Positions 7,403-15,400 of a stretch of 64,000 nucleotides of DNA are shown piece by piece (position 1 is the stretch's first letter; every line of letters starts with the position of its first letter). The notes beneath the pieces are model-generated. The model searched no databases. It had not been told where the DNA came from and saw only the letters and a program-made list of their open reading frames with translations. Made by a program: the position numbers and the translations under genes. The DNA is taken from positions 23,118 through 87,117 of the IMG/VR virus record IMGVR_UViG_3300036760_000069; one strand, given 5' to 3'. This stretch comes from a virus.

Positions 7403-7704
7403 TTGTTCCCCGTCGGCTTCACATGGAAATAGGTGTGATAACCGAGAATTGCAAACTCGTTGAGGTCGATCCCTAACGCTTCACTTTCGAGCAGGCCCGG
7501 CCACCAGCCCGTCCAGCGGGCAAAGAGCGGGTCATGCGCCTTCTCGTGGTGGTGGGGTGCCCCCCAGCACATCAGACCCTGCTTACCGCAGACGCTACAG
7601 CGTTCGACATCGCATCCGTTGTGGTGCGGCTGGCCCGGCTTCACGCCACAGTCCGGACAGGGCGTCGGGTCACGGTCAATCTTCGTATCAGTCATGGGAG
7701 CCAT
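7399..7704 (-). CDS. Zinc-ribbon-like protein, 101 aa
   Basis: I chose the ATG at 7704 (MAPMTDTK) because CAGGAGG lies six bases upstream. The protein has three Cys pairs or near pairs and several His: [25 protein letters not shown], then [14 protein letters not shown], typical of a structural zinc ribbon. The C-terminal part ([10 protein letters not shown]...LGIDLNEFA) is a conserved block I associate with small phage and actinobacterial hypothetical proteins. The function is unknown; nucleic acid binding is possible. Confidence 0.65.
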   Translation of the reverse strand: MAPMTDTKIDRDPTPCPDCGVKPGQPHHNGCDVERCSVCGKQGLMCWGAPHHHEKAHDPLFARWTGWWPGLLESEALGIDLNEFAILGYHTYFHVKPTGNK

Positions 7705-7724
7705 ACTCGACCTCCTGTTTATTG

Positions 7725-7802
7725 GGCGAGCCCCGGACACCAGCGGCCCCTGCGGGACACCCCCCGGCATTTCGCAGGGGTGAAGCTGGGCCGGGACTCG
7801 CC
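7725..7802 (-). other. Nested hairpins in the gap after the RDF/gp3-like gene
   Basis: In the 103-base gap 7705-7807, an outer stem pairs 7725-7736 (GGCGAGCCCCGG) with 7791-7802 (CCGGGACTCGCC), 11 of 12 bases. It encloses a perfect inner stem of CCCCTGCG (7747-7754) with CGCAGGGG (7773-7780). No T-run follows. It could be a transcript-end structure or an attenuator. No gene is apparent in the gap. Confidence 0.55.
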
Positions 7803-7807
7803 GCCTG

Positions 7808-9160
7808 TCATGCGCCGACCTTCACATGAAGACGGTCAGCGACCTCGCGCAACTCCTCCAGATAATTCTGGCGGGCTTCGTGTCCCTCTGGCAGTTGCTG
7901 GAGAGCGACATTGAAATTCCGGCGGACGCCCCAGAGGGCATCATTGCCATCGCGTGTCTCCACCAGCGCGGCGACCAGCTTGCGGATCTCCGCCTCCTGC
8001 ATCGCACCTGCGTCGATGGCCTTAGCCGTATTCTTTGCACCGTGGGATGGTTTAGCGTGACCTTGCGCGGACGCGGTTGTCGTTGCAGGGGGAACATTCA
8101 CCGCCGCCTCCCTTGTCATGCGTCCATTCCGGAGACCGATCTCGGCATCAAGATGCGAGAGCAGGAGCATGTTGGCATCCCGCGCCATCGCCTTGAGCGG
8201 GTCGTTCGCTTCGACCTCGATGCTCTTGAGGTACTTCACCAGATCGTCAAGCGGCACGGCAGGGTCGTCGAGATGCCGTTTCCCAAACGGCCCGTAGGCC
8301 GGGAGCTGCGGCCCCTTGAACTTGGCGGGGGCGGTCTTCTCCTTCCGGGGATCCGGTTGAATCAGCCTCGCTCCTTCGGGCATGGGTTCATCTTCCCCCT
8401 CGCCTTCGATCTGCACATCCGCAGGGTCGAGCTTCGGGTTCTCCTCGATCGGGGCCGGGAGTTGCGGCAGTTGCTGAACGTACCCCAGCCCCTGCTGGCG
8501 ATAGGACGCCACCGCCTCCTCTTTCCCGGCAAAGGCCAGCTTGAGGGTGTAGTGGGTCTGCTTCTTCTGGTCGTGGTGCGTCTCGCGCTTCTCGCGCCAG
8601 AGCGTCAGCGGCACCATGGCAAGGCGTCCGCCCAAGAGGAGCTTCGTGTACTCCATGCCGCTGTTCAGATCGACGACTGAATGGAAGGACTTCGTCGTGA
8701 GCTGGTAGAGGCCGCCCATGTTGACCTCTGGGAGCATGAACAGGAGCGTGGCCTGTTCCGTACACTCCCCTCGCGGGTTTTCCTCGCTCTTGAGTTGCTC
8801 GCAGGGACAGGCCATCTCGCCCCAGACACCATCTTGACCGAGCCGTTCTGCCACTTCCCCGTCGCCGCGGCATTTAAGGCCTTTGCTCGACCCATACCAG
8901 GCGTAGCTCTGCGGGAAGTCGATCTCAATGTCGTCCGACAGGAGCATGATCGGGAGCGAGACGGGCTTGTCGCCGTGAATCGCTTGTACTTCAGGAGGAC
9001 AGACGAAGTAGTCGGTCTCCGTCGGGTACTCCACGATGCTCTTGTCCGGGCGGGTCTTCTGGACCTTCAGGCCCAAGCGAATCTTGCCGAGGATCGGCAA
9101 GCGCCGGTGTTCACTGAACCGGCCTTTGATCTTGGTGAAGCGTCGTCGAAAGTTCTCCAT
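7808..9160 (-). CDS. Recombination directionality factor-like (gp3-like) protein
   Basis: This 450-residue protein starts at an ATG with AAGGAGG upstream. The first half matches what I recall of the gp3/Bxb1 gp47-like family: GKIRLGLK, a P-x-x-x-D-Y-F-V strand, [29 protein letters not shown], a Cys cluster (CPCEQL...GECTE) and [20 protein letters not shown]. The second half is low-complexity followed by a helical tail. Proteins of this family control serine-integrase direction in some phages but also occur in phages with no integrase, where they may serve replication. No integrase is visible here. It lies 16 bases after the PD-(D/E)XK nuclease. Confidence 0.65.
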   Translation of the reverse strand: MENFRRRFTKIKGRFSEHRRLPILGKIRLGLKVQKTRPDKSIVEYPTETDYFVCPPEVQAIHGDKPVSLPIMLLSDDIEIDFPQSYAWYGSSKGLKCRGDGEVAERLGQDGVWGEMACPCEQLKSEENPRGECTEQATLLFMLPEVNMGGLYQLTTKSFHSVVDLNSGMEYTKLLLGGRLAMVPLTLWREKRETHHDQKKQTHYTLKLAFAGKEEAVASYRQQGLGYVQQLPQLPAPIEENPKLDPADVQIEGEGEDEPMPEGARLIQPDPRKEKTAPAKFKGPQLPAYGPFGKRHLDDPAVPLDDLVKYLKSIEVEANDPLKAMARDANMLLLSHLDAEIGLRNGRMTREAAVNVPPATTTASAQGHAKPSHGAKNTAKAIDAGAMQEAEIRKLVAALVETRDGNDALWGVRRNFNVALQQLPEGHEARQNYLEELREVADRLHVKVGA

Positions 9161-9176
9161 CGGGGGCCTCCTTGGG

Positions 9177-9797
9177 TTAATAGCCGTGGTTCGCTCGCCA
9201 GTTCAGGACGGCCGCCATCGACAGGGCGGCGATCTCCGTGGCGGCGTCCGGGTACACGATCACTTCCTTGTAGTCGGTGGTGCGCCCGTCAATGTAGAGG
9301 ATCAGCAACTGGCGGGCCTTCTCGTAGCCCTCCAGAAAGCGGTACAGCATGACCTGCACCTTATGCTCCGGTTGCACCGTGCCGGTCTTGAGGTCGGGGA
9401 TCGTCAGGATCTGCTTCTTCCCGTACCAGCCATCACAATCCGGCGTGCCAGCGATGCCGTAGCGGTCGTTCTTTGAGGCCTGCTCGACCCAGCGCGGCTT
9501 GAAGCCGGTGTCGTTCACCCACTTGAGCATCGCGGCGTGAGCATAGTAGAGCCGCTCGTCTTCAAAGTTGACGGCGGGGGCATCACACAGCCCTTGCATC
9601 GAGGCTAAAAGCGTGGCGAATAATCTGTGCGCCTTGTTGCCAAACAGGATCGCGGCCTCCAGCGTGTCCTCATCCACAAAGGCGAACGGGTCGCGCCCTG
9701 TCAGCGCGTGCGTGATCGCCGACACCGGCCGGTAGATTTTTCCGGCCTCGTCTTGGTAGGCGCGGTTCTCGCGGTCTTCGTTAATTACTGTGAGCAT
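9177..9797 (-). CDS. PD-(D/E)XK nuclease, Cas4/RecB-exonuclease-like
   Basis: The 206-residue protein has the restriction-fold signature: GTPDCDGWY (metal-binding Asp), [11 protein letters not shown] (D-x-K), and [10 protein letters not shown] (Q-x-x-x-Y). This combination marks the Cas4/RecB-like branch, usually single-strand or end-directed exonucleases in recombination or replication. The ATG at 9797 lies 13 bases inside the upstream HNH gene, and its ribosome-binding site is weak, as expected if the HNH gene was inserted at its 5' end. The neighbouring RDF/gp3-like gene suggests a shared DNA-processing function. Confidence 0.75.
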   Translation of the reverse strand: MLTVINEDRENRAYQDEAGKIYRPVSAITHALTGRDPFAFVDEDTLEAAILFGNKAHRLFATLLASMQGLCDAPAVNFEDERLYYAHAAMLKWVNDTGFKPRWVEQASKNDRYGIAGTPDCDGWYGKKQILTIPDLKTGTVQPEHKVQVMLYRFLEGYEKARQLLILYIDGRTTDYKEVIVYPDAATEIAALSMAAVLNWRANHGY

Positions 9798-10219
9798 CTA
9801 GCGTTCTTCATTCTTTGGTCGTAATCTCTGCATCGTTGCAACGTACAAGTTCTACAGTGGCGATTTCGCCTGCCCGTCTTGCTCCAATAGGTGTTCTTTT
9901 TGTCGTAGCGATGCCCCTTCGGACAGTACGTTTTAAGAATGTTCTTTGCTCCAACACCAACGCCGCGCATAATGTTAACTTTTCTAGTGACTGGTTCTAG
10001 ATGAGAGACATTAAGACAGGCTCTGTTGCGACAGAGATGGTCAAGCTCAAGTCCATCTGGAATTGGACCATGAGCCTGCTCGTAGGCGAAGCGATGAACC
10101 CGCACCATTTTCCCATTCAGTTTGAACCGCCCATATCCATTATCCAGTTTGCCTGTCCAGACGATGCACGCACCTTCGCAGCGCGTCTTCTCGTCGATTC
10201 GTTTAAGTCCGGTCAGCAT
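9785..10219 (-). CDS. HNH homing-type endonuclease
   Basis: The 144-residue protein has the HNH pattern of phage free-standing nucleases: [37 protein letters not shown], then CPKGHRYD and a distal CRTC zinc knuckle. It is AT-richer than its neighbours, overlaps the 5' end of the PD-(D/E)XK gene by 13 bases, and is clearly paralogous to the HNH gene at 27765-28190. These are typical marks of a mobile homing gene, and no host-beneficial function need be assumed. Confidence 0.85.
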   Translation of the reverse strand: MLTGLKRIDEKTRCEGACIVWTGKLDNGYGRFKLNGKMVRVHRFAYEQAHGPIPDGLELDHLCRNRACLNVSHLEPVTRKVNIMRGVGVGAKNILKTYCPKGHRYDKKNTYWSKTGRRNRHCRTCTLQRCRDYDQRMKNARCSQ

Positions 10220-10221
10220 CG

Positions 10222-10914
10222 CTATCCCTTGTTGGCGAGAGTCTTCACTTTACGAACCGTAATTCCTGAAATTGCACCGCCTTTGCCTGCCTTAACCAAT
10301 GTTCCGATCAGCGTGGTATCAAGCATCGGCTTGGTAAAGTAGTAATCGGTAATCTCTTTGAGATCAGTGTTCGCCCTGCTAAGATCAGCACCGGGCTGAA
10401 CTTTTCCAGCAATCACTACCGGCAAACAGTCCCATGTGGTCAGCTCCACGAAAGATACGCCAGCTTCTGACTTGGCGGGGGCCTGCACGATGGGCGGCGG
10501 TGCCACAGGGCGCACCGGCAGACCCTTCGCCTCGGCCTTTTTCTCCTCCTTCTCGATCTTCTTCTGGTACTCCGCATTGAGCCGATCCTGCTCCTTACGG
10601 GCCTCGGCGTCGGCGCGTTCTTGGTAAGCGATCAGCCCCGTCTTGAGCGTCGAGACGTTGTTCGCGCAGAGCGTCAACAGGACATTGGCCTTCTCCGTCT
10701 CGGTCTTGATGAAGGCCTTCGCGTCCTTGATGGTCTCGTCCAGATCCGCCTTGACCTTCTTGGCGTAGGCATCGCCCTGCTTCCAGAGTTCCTTGGCGAA
10801 GGTCGCCGTCTCCGGCGTGGTGATCGTCAGGGCCTTGACTTGGGCGTCAAGCTCTTGCAGGGCGGTGGGAATTGTAGACTTTGTCGCTGGGAGTGTAGTG
10901 GGGGGCGTCTCCAT
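10222..10914 (-). CDS. Coiled-coil early protein, 230 aa
   Basis: The ATG at 10914 ([10 protein letters not shown]) follows GGAGGATCG; the longer frame lacks a site. Residues about 15-140 are strongly helical with heptad character ([31 protein letters not shown]), then a Pro-rich hinge and a compact C-terminal domain ([16 protein letters not shown]). The layout resembles phage proteins near recombination genes (Gam or ssDNA-binding-associated), but I cannot assign one. The gene overlaps the start of a small membrane protein gene by 68 bases. Confidence 0.6.
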   Translation of the reverse strand: METPPTTLPATKSTIPTALQELDAQVKALTITTPETATFAKELWKQGDAYAKKVKADLDETIKDAKAFIKTETEKANVLLTLCANNVSTLKTGLIAYQERADAEARKEQDRLNAEYQKKIEKEEKKAEAKGLPVRPVAPPPIVQAPAKSEAGVSFVELTTWDCLPVVIAGKVQPGADLSRANTDLKEITDYYFTKPMLDTTLIGTLVKAGKGGAISGITVRKVKTLANKG

Positions 10915-11080
10915 GGTCGTCGATCCTCCTGGGTTGATTGAACATGATGATGGCAAAGACAGACAGAATCACCATCGCCCATGCAAGGCCGTGTAGGAAC
11001 CAGAGCATCCGAAGGCGGCTCCGCTGGCGCGAGGCATAGTAGAGGGCGAGATCGTCCTGACTGAAGCGGTTGCTTTTCAT
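10847..11080 (-). CDS. Small single-pass membrane protein, 77 aa
   Basis: A basic N-terminus (MKSNRFSQDDLALYYASRQRSRLR) is followed by one hydrophobic segment (MLWFLHGLAWAMVILSVFAI, about residues 25-44) and a polar tail. The start overlaps the upstream stop (ATGA), and its 3' end overlaps the coiled-coil gene by 68 bases. The function is unknown; an inner-membrane early protein is a reasonable guess. Confidence 0.6.
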   Translation of the reverse strand: MKSNRFSQDDLALYYASRQRSRLRMLWFLHGLAWAMVILSVFAIIMFNQPRRIDDHGDAPHYTPSDKVYNSHRPARA

Positions 11081-11283
11081 TGGCGGCCCTCCTCCTGGTC
11101 ATTCTCCCACTTGGCAATATCCGCCTCGCCCTTCTCGATGGTGGCCTCTGAGCGATACGGGGCAAAGAACCGAGGACGAAGCCTCGGGCGTTCATGGGCG
11201 GCACAAATGTAGGTGGGGATGCCCGTGGGCCCGTCCACGCGGCATCCACAGACCATGATCCGCTGGCGATCCTGCGCGTTCAT
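11077..11283 (-). CDS. Small hypothetical protein with a Cys/His motif, 68 aa
   Basis: The ATG at 11283 (MNAQDRQRIMVCGC) overlaps the LuxR-type gene stop as ATGA; a GTG three codons upstream is less likely. The N-terminal half has CGCRVDGPTGIPTYICAAH, a possible small zinc knuckle; the rest is charged. No family is recognised. Confidence 0.6.
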   Translation of the reverse strand: MNAQDRQRIMVCGCRVDGPTGIPTYICAAHERPRLRPRFFAPYRSEATIEKGEADIAKWENDQEEGRQ

Positions 11284-11552
11284 CGCCGCCACCTGAACGG
11301 TCTCTCAGATGTTGCGAATCTCTCCTGCACTGAGATCAGGCGGTGATTCAGTGCATGGGCGAACAGCTCAGGGAGGCTGGCGGTGTGCGTCTTGCGATAG
11401 ATCGCCACGCGATGCACTTCCACCGTGCGGTTACTGATGCCGAGGTTCGTCCCGGCCTCCTTGCTCGTATAACCGAGCCAGACCTGTTGCAGAACGTCCC
11501 GTTCCCGCTTCGTCAGGGGCGGCATCGTGCCGGTCGTCCGTGCGGCGATCAT
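11280..11552 (-). CDS. LuxR/GerE-type helix-turn-helix protein, 90 aa
   Basis: Starting at the ATG at 11552 (overlapping the previous stop by ATGA), the protein is almost only a GerE-type DNA-binding domain: LTKRERDVLQQVWLGYTSKE, AGTNLGISNRTVEVHR, then the final helix. There is no receiver or autoinducer domain. Stand-alone domains like this act as transcription regulators, and here it probably regulates phage or host promoters. Regulation and targets cannot be read from the sequence. Confidence 0.75.
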   Translation of the reverse strand: MIAARTTGTMPPLTKRERDVLQQVWLGYTSKEAGTNLGISNRTVEVHRVAIYRKTHTASLPELFAHALNHRLISVQERFATSERPFRWRR

Positions 11553-11839
11553 CGCGTCGATCCCCCGTAGACAGAGTGAAAGCAATCGGGACAGAGGAGG
11601 GTGTAGTTGGGCTTGTCGCACCCTGGGTAGAGCGGCGTCCCGTTCTCGAAGTCGGGAAAGTCACGCTCAATTTTGTCGGTGCCGAGGGCGTAGAGTTCGC
11701 AGGCTTCTTCAGCGGCGAGCGCGATCAGATGCCCCTTCTCCGGCAGGAGTGATGTCCTCCCTTCGATGATGGCGTAGGCTTCCTTGAGGAAGTCGCGGGG
11801 CGGATCAGCTTGAACGTCTGTGGCGTGTGGTAGCGACAT
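11549..11839 (-). CDS. Hypothetical protein, 96 aa
   Basis: The ATG at 11839 has GGAGGAC upstream. The protein has a helical centre (EKGHLIALAAEEACELYALG) and a C-terminal Cys pair (LLCPDCFHSVYGG) suggesting a half zinc site. A GIY-YIG gene overlaps its 5' end by 35 bases, probably from insertion. The function is unknown. Confidence 0.6.
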   Translation of the reverse strand: MSLPHATDVQADPPRDFLKEAYAIIEGRTSLLPEKGHLIALAAEEACELYALGTDKIERDFPDFENGTPLYPGCDKPNYTLLCPDCFHSVYGGSTR

Positions 11840-12161
11840 GGGGGGCGTCCTCCGGTTTGAGTTTATTTTGCCTGCACCGATTTATACGGTTGTTGCGATG
11901 GATATTCAGCGATGGGTTGAGTCGTTCAATCCAGTATCCTTCTCTGAAATAACGATCACCAAATTCGACTCGTTCTTCAAGGATTTCAAAAACTGGTCGT
12001 AGCTTTGCTCGTTGAAGATCACGGCACCACTGATTTATTCGTTTGTTGGCTGTACGCTTTGGCCGACTCATCCACACGATTCTACGCATCATGGGGCGGA
12101 TTGTCCTACCGATGTATACAACCTTGCTGGTGCGCGGATCTCGAAGGGCGTAGATCATCAT
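11805..12161 (-). CDS. GIY-YIG endonuclease, homing type
   Basis: The N-terminus MMIYALRDPRTSKVVYIGRT matches the GIY-YIG core (here I-Y-A...Y-I-G), with a downstream Arg and a catalytic-type Glu in REGYWIERL. The length (118 aa) and the basic tail fit short phage GIY-YIG proteins. It lies between the RHH gene and gene 11549-11839, overlapping the latter, and is AT-richer than its surroundings. A selfish homing nuclease is most likely. Confidence 0.75.
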   Translation of the reverse strand: MMIYALRDPRTSKVVYIGRTIRPMMRRIVWMSRPKRTANKRINQWCRDLQRAKLRPVFEILEERVEFGDRYFREGYWIERLNPSLNIHRNNRINRCRQNKLKPEDAPHVATTRHRRSS

Positions 12162-12165
12162 GGCA

Positions 12166-12336
12166 TTACTTTCCGTCGGTCTGGTTGCGATACTTGTCGA
12201 GCAGAGTTTCGCGCACGATTGCGGATGCTGATGTCCCGCGCCTATCTGCTTCGTCGTGGAGCTTTTTTAGGAGCGGAGCTGGGAGCTTGAACGTGAACGA
12301 TGGATCGAACGGCCCATGCTTTTTTCTGTATGCCAT
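12166..12336 (-). CDS. Ribbon-helix-helix (CopG/Arc-like) repressor candidate, 56 aa
   Basis: This short frame starts at the ATG at 12336 and encodes MAYRKKHGPFDPSFTFKLPA, then PLLKKLHDEADRRG and TSASAIVRETLLDKY: one strand followed by two helices, the ribbon-helix-helix plan. It is the first gene after the giant polyvalent gene. A promoter and a 7-bp inverted repeat lie directly upstream, so it probably autoregulates and controls the early operon running from here to the left edge. Fold and position are seen; repression is inferred. Confidence 0.7.
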   Translation of the reverse strand: MAYRKKHGPFDPSFTFKLPAPLLKKLHDEADRRGTSASAIVRETLLDKYRNQTDGK

Positions 12337-12338
12337 GG

Positions 12339-12371
12339 TTTGAGCCTACCATTTGCTCAAAACCGTGTCAA
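12339..12371 (-). promoter_or_regulatory. Sigma70-type promoter with overlapping operator
   Basis: On the minus strand, TTGACA (12371-12366) and TAGGCT (12348-12343) are separated by 17 bases. An inverted repeat TTTGAGC-N9-GCTCAAA (12339-12345 and 12355-12361) covers the -10 box and ends three bases before the RHH start codon. This is the layout expected of an autoregulated early promoter. The -35 box is perfect and the -10 box is weak (3 of 6). Confidence 0.6.
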
Positions 12372-12429
12372 GTACAAAATAAGATTATTTTTTACTCTAT
12401 CCTTTTATGTACTGTTTCGCGTGGCACAA
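12372..12429. other. AT-rich gap between the polyvalent gene and the early promoter
   Basis: About 60 bases here are far richer in A and T than the rest of the window and include imperfect GTACA-type inverted ends. It may end transcription of the long late operon or hold a second promoter. No clear terminator stem or gene is visible. Confidence 0.35.
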
Positions 12430-15400
12430 TTATGGAAAGACGCCCTCGCCAGCGGGGACGAGATCCGCCAGCAAGGGTTTAGCCGGCGTCAGCCAGTGGT
12501 GGGCTTTGAGTTTGGCGATGAAGGCGCGGCGGTCGCCCTCTGGGAGGACTTGGAGCATGGTGGTCGCGTAGTAATTCTCGGCCCGTTGCAGGATGCGCCG
12601 CTCCGCCGGCTCCAGTTGCTTGACCACGGCGTCCCGGTCATTCTTGGTCAGCCCCCAGAGGGGAGTCTTATCCCGGAGCGACTGGTGCATGGTCTTTGAG
12701 GTGCCGCCCAGCTCCTTGTACTCGGCGCGGTATTTCGCCTCGGCGGCCGTGTCTCCGTACTTGATCGAGAGCGCGATGTTCTGCAAGGCCTCGCCCTTGG
12801 GGGTGCGCCAGTAGAGCCCGCCGTCGTCCTTCCCAAGGCGTTGCTTGTACTTGGCCTCGATGTCCTGCCAGCTCTGGTAGGCCGCCTGGTCGGGGTTGAT
12901 CTTTCGGATCCCGAGGAAGCCCGTCAGGTTGTCCGATCCGAGGTAGGGCTTGGTCGGCTTGCCGGCGAGGGCGCGTGCCTCCTGCCCAACGGTCGCCTGC
13001 TGGGCCAGATAGTCCCCACGGCTCTGCATCGGGCGCGGGTTAAAGACATCCGGGTAGGTGTTGATACGGCCCACCAGATCCACCGTGTCCTTGACCAGCG
13101 GGGTGATCCCCTGCCAGACCTTGTTGATCGGGGCGTGCCACGTCTTCTGCCAGATCTCGCCCAGCGTCAGGCGCCCATGCAGGTAGTCCCCGACCAGCCC
13201 GGGGGCCTGGTCGAGGCCGAACCACGACAGGGCATCCCCCAGCGCACCCAGGCCGGTGAAGACCGGGATGCTCCCGTCCTCCCGTTTGCCACCCAGAATG
13301 ACATGGATGCGGTTGGCGATCGTGGGGTCCGTGTCCTGCAATTCCCGCTCCTCGTCGTCGAAGACGAAGTTATTCCAGACCTGGAGCATCGTCCACAGGG
13401 CGGCGGCCCGGATCAGGAAGGCGGCGACCTTCTTACCAGCGACACCGGCCCCCCTCGCCCCTGCCCCGTAGTCGGCGTCCTCGAAGGCGTTCCGCAAGAG
13501 ATGGGCGTACCGGCCCATATTGACCTCCTGCCAGCTCCAGAAGGGGTACCAGAACCGCCGCAGGGTCTGACCCGCCACAGAAACCCGGTCGTAGGCGCCC
13601 AGCAGCTCGTTGGAGAGCTTAAACGCCCGATCCCGGATGTCTGGCAAGGCCATGACGGTCTCGCGCCTGGAGGCCCCCCAGTTCGCCGGGCGGCCCTCTG
13701 TGTTACCCTGCATCTGCTCCAGATAGTCGAGGTAGGCAGCGTACCGGAGCATGGCCTCGCGGTAGTCCGTCCCTAACCTCGCGGCTTTCCAGTATTTATT
13801 GAACGCTTCGACGGGCAGAGCCAGCGCGCCACCCTTGCCTTCGCGGTCGATCGTGGCCCGGAAAGCCTTGAGTTCGTTGAGATCGCCCATCTCCTGCACC
13901 TGGAGGGTGGACCCGTAGCCCCCACGCTCTGCCCATTCCTTTGCCTCGCCGGTCAGGGGTTCATCCTTGAACATGACGGGCCACATCTCTTTGATGGCCT
14001 GCTGGACCTTCTTGAAAGCCCCCGGGTTGCCGACGAACAGGGCATCCGAGTCGCCGGACAGGTTCCGCAGGTTGTACCCGATCACCCGCCGCGGGGCGAT
14101 CAGCATGACCTGCTTCCAGTGGGATAGGGCCGCCCGGTTGAGATCGACAAACCAGTTCGGTGCCGGCTGGGCCAGCTCGTCGAGCGTGACCGCCACCTCG
14201 TCCTTGACGACATACTGCTCGCGGGGCCCGCCCTGGGCCATCATCGTCCGGAGCATCTCCTTGGTCAGGCCCACCTCCTCCAGCGCGTGTTCGTGCAGGG
14301 CCTTGGCGAGCTGGGCGGGGATCGTGTCCGCCATGTAGAAGATGTTGCCCTCGCGGGGCTGCCAGAGCGTGTACCCGTCCGGGACGAGATCCTGCCAGGT
14401 CTTGTACGCCTTCCCCAGCACGCCCTTGATGAACGCTTTGCGCTCGCCGATCGCCTTGAAGATCCCCAGCGCGTGCATCTGGCCGGGGGATTCCGGGTCG
14501 TTGGCGATGGCCTGAATCTGCTCCATCGTCAGCTTGTCGGCCGGTTGCAGATCGAGCGCGTCCCGGAGGCGGTGCTGGTGCATCCCCAACCGCTGGCGGA
14601 AGTGCTTCATCTGGACGTCAATGAGGCTCACCCCGCCGGGGGCCGCCAGCTCGGCGTCGATCCGCTTTTGAAGGGTCTGCTGGTTGGCGGCCCGCGCCTC
14701 CCCCTTGAGCCGTTGCCGGATGTTATGGGCCTCGTCGACGCCCTTGATGACCTTGGCGAGCTGGGTGTCGTAGGCCATCTGGGCCATGACCTCGAACTCG
14801 GCCTGGATGTAGTTCGCGTTGATGTCGAAGGTGGACCCCTCACGCTTCTTGAGGAACCCCCGACCGGTCGGCGTCCGGAGCCGCTTGCCAGACCCAGCAA
14901 TCAACCGTTGCTCACGGGCATAGTCCAGTACCTGATGCCGGAAGTAGTCCTCCTTGGTCAGCTTCTTGCTCACATCGAACCCGATGGCGTCCATGGCCTT
15001 CTTGTAGTCGGTCGTCAGGCCCTTCCAGAGTTCCTTTCGAGCGGCCCAGGCGGCTCGAATAGCGGGATCCTTCTGGACGCGATCATCAATCCGTTCCAGA
15101 TCGTGCGTGACCGAGTCCGGCGTGTACTCGAACGGGAGTTTGTTCCCCTTCGCCGCTTCGTGCGAGAGGTCGGTCAGCAACGCCTTCCATTCGAGGTCGT
15201 CGTATTGCATTGGCGAGAGGGGCTTGACGATCCGCGCCAGTTCGCGCTCGATCCGGTCTGCCTGGATGCCCTTCTGCTTCGAGAGCTTGAGGAGGTCGTT
15301 GCGGAGCCGGCTGAACTCGGCGGTATCCGGCAGATGCTCGAACTCGCGGGAGGTCAGGCGCCAGACCTGCTTGAGATGCTCTTTGGCCCACTCCTTCCAA

